DNA from: Strigamia acuminata
Taxonomy: Eukaryota > Arthropoda > Chilopoda > Geophilomorpha > Linotaeniidae
Direction: 5' to 3'
Assembly (NCBI GenBank): GCA_949358305.1
Contig: OX442316.1
Location: 14,072,001-14,136,000 of the forward strand
DNA length: 64,000 nucleotides
Below the pieces are notes generated by a model. It was given only the letters and a program-made list of their open reading frames with translations. It had not been told where the DNA came from and did no database searches. The position numbers were made by a program, and so were the translations under genes. This document shows, one piece after another, positions 62,996 to 64,000 of the stretch (position 1 is its first letter; each line of letters opens with the position of its first letter).

Positions 62996-63132
62996 TCAGT
63001 TACATAGTGCAGTTTTGAAAAGAGGTAGTTAAGCAGTCGTTTTGCACGAGGTTTCAGTAAAAGCATCGTTCAGATTAATCGTTTGTCTTTTGGTTTAACA
63101 AGCAATGGTTTTGATTAGGCTGAATGAAGCAT

Positions 63133-63998
63133 TCATATAACTTGATTGTCTCTTTGTTGATGGTACATGCTTAATGTTCTGGGCATGGATGCTCGTAACT
63201 TGGTCCAGAAGTAAGGTTTTTTAGCTTCGACGTATGTCGTCAAGGTTATGAATGTTTTGAATTCCTGATCGATCTTGGACAGGTCGGGAACCTCGTTTGG
63301 CACAATTGCGATCACCCGACGCACTTTATCTTTGAGTCCCTGTTGGTAGGCGATATCGAACTCCAACCGACTCCACTGGCTGTTTAAATAATTATCAGTC
63401 AACACAAGAATGGTTCGTCTGCTGCTTTGAACAGATCTGACTATTTGATCGGTTATAAATTCACCGGCGAGCCAGTCTCGGTTGTGAAGACACAGTTTGT
63501 ACGATGGAATGCCTTGTTCCAGACCCGGAACGAGAAAGTCCACGACCCAATCTTCGTCCTCACCACTGTAAGATACGAATGCGTCGTACTCTTTGTCGGC
63601 ATCGACGTCTTCCTCGGACACAAACTTTAGACATATTCCTTTGGAAAACAGGTAATACGAAATTTCTGATTTGTAGTTGTTGCACACAATGGCAGTCACA
63701 CATAGTAAAATTACAAGTGCAATAACCGGTAACAAGGTGAAATTAGAACCGGTTGAATTATCTCCTGTAAATTAAATCAACCGTTGTTAATCAACAAACG
63801 TGCAAAACGCTGTTCATTGGCGAATCTCGTGTCATAAAATCTATAAATAAGCTTAATTACGGTAACTTTTGTATTAGCTGAGCAGGTGCAATGTAAATCT
63901 CAGATTTTAGTAAAACATATAAATAAAACTGTTGCCCCTTCGTGTTCAACGTTACTTACCTGCAGGTGTAACTGAATCAGGAGCATATTTAGGAATTT
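63133..63998 (-). CDS. second lectin-TIR receptor, partial at window edge
   Basis: The last two exons match the gene at 54484: linker exon 63998-63960 (donor GTAAGT) and transmembrane-TIR exon 63764-63133, both the same length (39 and 632 bp). The TIR is intact (YDAFVSYSGEDEDW, LCLHNRDWLAGEF, YFWTKLRASMP). It ends with the same out-of-frame tail (RTLSMYHQQRDNQ) as the first copy. The remaining exons, presumably CCP and lectin, lie beyond position 64000. About 10% of TIR residues differ from the first copy; here the LAGEF motif matches the Tolls. Confidence 0.8.
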
Positions 63999-64000
63999 TT

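Overview
The window looks like nuclear DNA of a protostome animal, most probably an arthropod with small introns. The sequence outside exons is very AT-rich, introns are mostly 50-100 bp with GT..AG ends, and the recognisable genes are orthologues of insect thin/TRIM32, the ribosome-stress kinase ZAK (MAP3K20) and parcas/SH3BP5. The Toll-like receptors are of the protostome multiple-cysteine-cluster type. I cannot name the species.

Layout. 1-3.8 kb: AT-rich, with one plausible small three-exon gene (minus). 3.8-8.2 kb: thin/TRIM32 (minus, two coding exons). 11.7-15.2 kb: complete 15-exon ZAK (plus). 15.4-34.7 kb: a disrupted tandem duplication. ZAK is followed by a truncated copy of an unrecognised gene 'X'; then come 15.8 kb of repeats, a very young Ty3/gypsy-type retrotransposon and minisatellites; then a broken 3' half of ZAK and an intact gene X. 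35.0-36.2 kb: parcas/SH3BP5 (minus, six exons).

36.7-64 kb: an immune-receptor cluster, all on the minus strand. It has three intact intronless Tolls (A 36.7-39.5, B 41.7-44.5, C 47.0-49.8 kb) and one frameshifted Toll (D 57.7-60.5 kb). Two copies of a different receptor lie among them. In its complete copy (54.5-56.8 kb) this is signal peptide, CCP/sushi, fucolectin-like (F5/8-type) lectin domain, CCP, transmembrane segment and a Toll TIR domain. The second copy runs off the right edge. Both carry a Toll-derived TM-TIR exon whose old Toll tail is still readable out of frame, so a soluble-type lectin/complement ectodomain appears to have captured the back half of a neighbouring Toll. This is the most interesting system here: lectin-Toll receptors made inside a Toll cluster. 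The Tolls are themselves mosaics: front halves pair A with C and B with D, back halves pair A with D and B with C.

The gaps between receptors are filled with duplicated flanks and small DNA transposons (hAT-like with 8-bp target duplications, TA-flanked inverted-repeat elements, a probable solo LTR). Several insertions have matching empty sites in paralogous segments of this same window, so they can be ordered in time relative to the gene duplications.
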